From Flavobacterium cerinum (GTDB lineage: Bacteria > Bacteroidota > Bacteroidia > Flavobacteriales > Flavobacteriaceae), in contig NZ_CP101751.1 of the NCBI RefSeq assembly GCF_024496085.1, positions 2,480,001 through 2,544,000 on the forward strand: a stretch of DNA of 64,000 nt, read 5' to 3'. The notes below the pieces were generated by a model that had not been told where the DNA came from, did not search any database, and saw only the letters and a list, made by a program, of their open reading frames with translations. This document shows positions 62,989 through 64,000 of the stretch, piece by piece (within the stretch, counting starts at the first letter, position 1; every line of letters starts with the position of its first letter). The position numbers were made by a program, and so were the translations under genes.

Positions 62989-63558
62989 TTAGCTTTTTAT
63001 CCAGTTTTTCAGGATCGTTTTCCCTTCAGGAGTAAGTACACTTTCCGGATGGTATTGCACGCCTTTTACATCAAAAGTTTTATGGCGGAGTGACATAATT
63101 TGTCCGGAATCATCTACGGAAGTGATTTCCAGTTCAGTCGGAAAGTTCTCAGGATTAATCACCCAGGAATGATAACGTCCCACTTCTATATTTTTACTTA
63201 ATCCTTCAAAAAGCGATTCGTCATCAACCGTGATGGTAACCGGAGTTGCGACACCATGATATACTTTTTCAAGATTGATCAAACTTCCTCCGAATACTTC
63301 TCCGATAGCTTGTTGGCCCAGACATACACCTAAAATACTTTTAGTAGGCGCATATGTTCGGATTACTTCCTTTAGTAAACCCGCTTCATCAGGAATTCCG
63401 GGACCGGGCGATAATACTATTTTATCAAAATCCTTAAGTTCATCCATCAGGAATTCATCATTGCGAAAAACCGTTACGGAGCAGTCCAGATCTTCCAGGT
63501 AATGTACCAGATTATAAGTGAAACTGTCGTAATTATCTATGACTACTATCTTTTTCAT
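62989..63558 (-). CDS. trpG: Anthranilate synthase glutamine amidotransferase component
   Basis: A 189-residue class I glutamine amidotransferase: nucleophile in LGVCLGQQAIGE (Cys about 79), His/Glu in YHPES (about 166-170). It supplies ammonia to TrpE. Located between trpE and trpD, with 83 bp before trpD. Confidence 0.97.
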   Translation of the reverse strand: MKKIVVIDNYDSFTYNLVHYLEDLDCSVTVFRNDEFLMDELKDFDKIVLSPGPGIPDEAGLLKEVIRTYAPTKSILGVCLGQQAIGEVFGGSLINLEKVYHGVATPVTITVDDESLFEGLSKNIEVGRYHSWVINPENFPTELEITSVDDSGQIMSLRHKTFDVKGVQYHPESVLTPEGKTILKNWIKS

Positions 63559-63585
63559 GTGTGTTCTTTTTAGCTTTATTTTGTT

Positions 63586-64000
63586 TTAAATAGTGGTTGC
63601 CAGGTCCAATGCTTTGGTTAGCGCTCCCAATTTATTATAGACTTCCTGCATTTCACTTTCTTCCGAAGAATCGGCCACAATTCCGGCACCGGCCTGATAG
63701 TGTAACTGGTGATTCTGACTTAAAAAAGTACGGATCATAATTGCGTGATTAAAGTTACCGTCAAAATCCATAAATCCAATAGCACCGCCGTAAAAATTTC
63801 GGGAGGTATTTTCAATGCTTTCAATCAGTTGCATGGCACGATGTTTCGGAGCGCCGCTTAAGGTTCCGGCCGGAAAAGTAGCGGCTACGGTTTGCATAGT
63901 CGTTGTAGCATCATTTAATTGCCCGGTAACTTTTGAAACCAGATGAATCACATGTGAAAAAAACTGAACTTCCCTGTATTTTTCAACCTGTACCTGATGT
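63586..64000 (-). CDS. trpE: Anthranilate synthase component I (C-terminal part; cut by window end)
   Basis: The frame is open to the window edge and reads VEKYREVQFFSHVIHL before the visible VSKVTGQL. The chorismate-binding C-terminal domain shows TLSGAPKHRAMQLIE, YGGAIGF and AGAGIVADSSEESE. This is the first enzyme of tryptophan synthesis. Its start and the trp leader, including any attenuator, lie outside the window. Confidence 0.95.
   Translation of the reverse strand, partial: HQVQVEKYREVQFFSHVIHLVSKVTGQLNDATTTMQTVAATFPAGTLSGAPKHRAMQLIESIENTSRNFYGGAIGFMDFDGNFNHAIMIRTFLSQNHQLHYQAGAGIVADSSEESEMQEVYNKLGALTKALDLATTI

Overview
The window looks like a Bacteroidota chromosome, most likely Flavobacterium or a close relative. 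The evidence is SusC/SusD and FecR/ECF-sigma families, TAnnTTTG-type promoters, a trp operon ordered E-G-D-C-F-B-A, and a tmRNA whose tag ends NYALAA. Two compartments meet at the tmRNA gene near 43.3 kb.

Positions 1 to about 43.3 kb are the right-hand part of an integrative and conjugative element (ICE) whose left end lies outside the window. Its right end is a tyrosine recombinase gene (41628-43022, minus) with repeated arm-like sites, next to the 3' end of ssrA (43316-43710), the probable integration target. The core, 18.3-38.2 kb, is a plus-strand conjugation module: TraE, a 1839-residue methylase-helicase, TraF, TraG, three paralogous TraI-like secreted proteins, TraJ, TraK, a small membrane protein, TraM, TraN, two related accessory proteins, and a small regulatory cluster of an excisionase-like HTH between two winged-helix proteins. 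No relaxase or coupling ATPase is present, so these must lie further left or elsewhere.

Cargo fills the rest of the ICE. From 1 to 14.1 kb there is a LytTR regulator (partial), a small membrane protein, a small exported DUF6520-like peptide, and a nutrient uptake locus on the minus strand: ECF sigma, FecR anti-sigma, SusC, SusD, TlpA-like thioredoxin. This locus is split between sigma and FecR by about 3.5 kb holding a three-gene plus-strand cassette (Abi-alpha/DUF4393, a protein with a degenerate integrase-core look, a PIN-like nuclease), a small minus-strand gene and an insertion-sequence scar. From 14.4 to 18.0 kb there is an unrecognised 401-residue protein divergent from a pair made of an HExxH protein and a DUF4238 protein. 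At 38.4-41.4 kb, between the conjugation module and the integrase, is a 978-residue fusion of a type I restriction R-subunit-like nuclease domain with a P-loop STAND-like NTPase. The Abi-alpha cassette, the HExxH/DUF4238 pair and the nuclease-NTPase fusion are the best candidates for undescribed anti-phage or element-stability systems.

From 43.3 kb to the end is ordinary host chromosome: ssrA, an alanine/saccharopine dehydrogenase-like enzyme, a Dyp-type peroxidase, a proline iminopeptidase-like lipoprotein, a YdjM-like membrane hydrolase, two tandem AraC regulators, yaaA, small lipoproteins, a TetR-TolC-HlyD-MFS drug efflux operon with a tandem palindromic operator, a four-copy intergenic repeat array, and the trp operon, with trpE cut by the window end.
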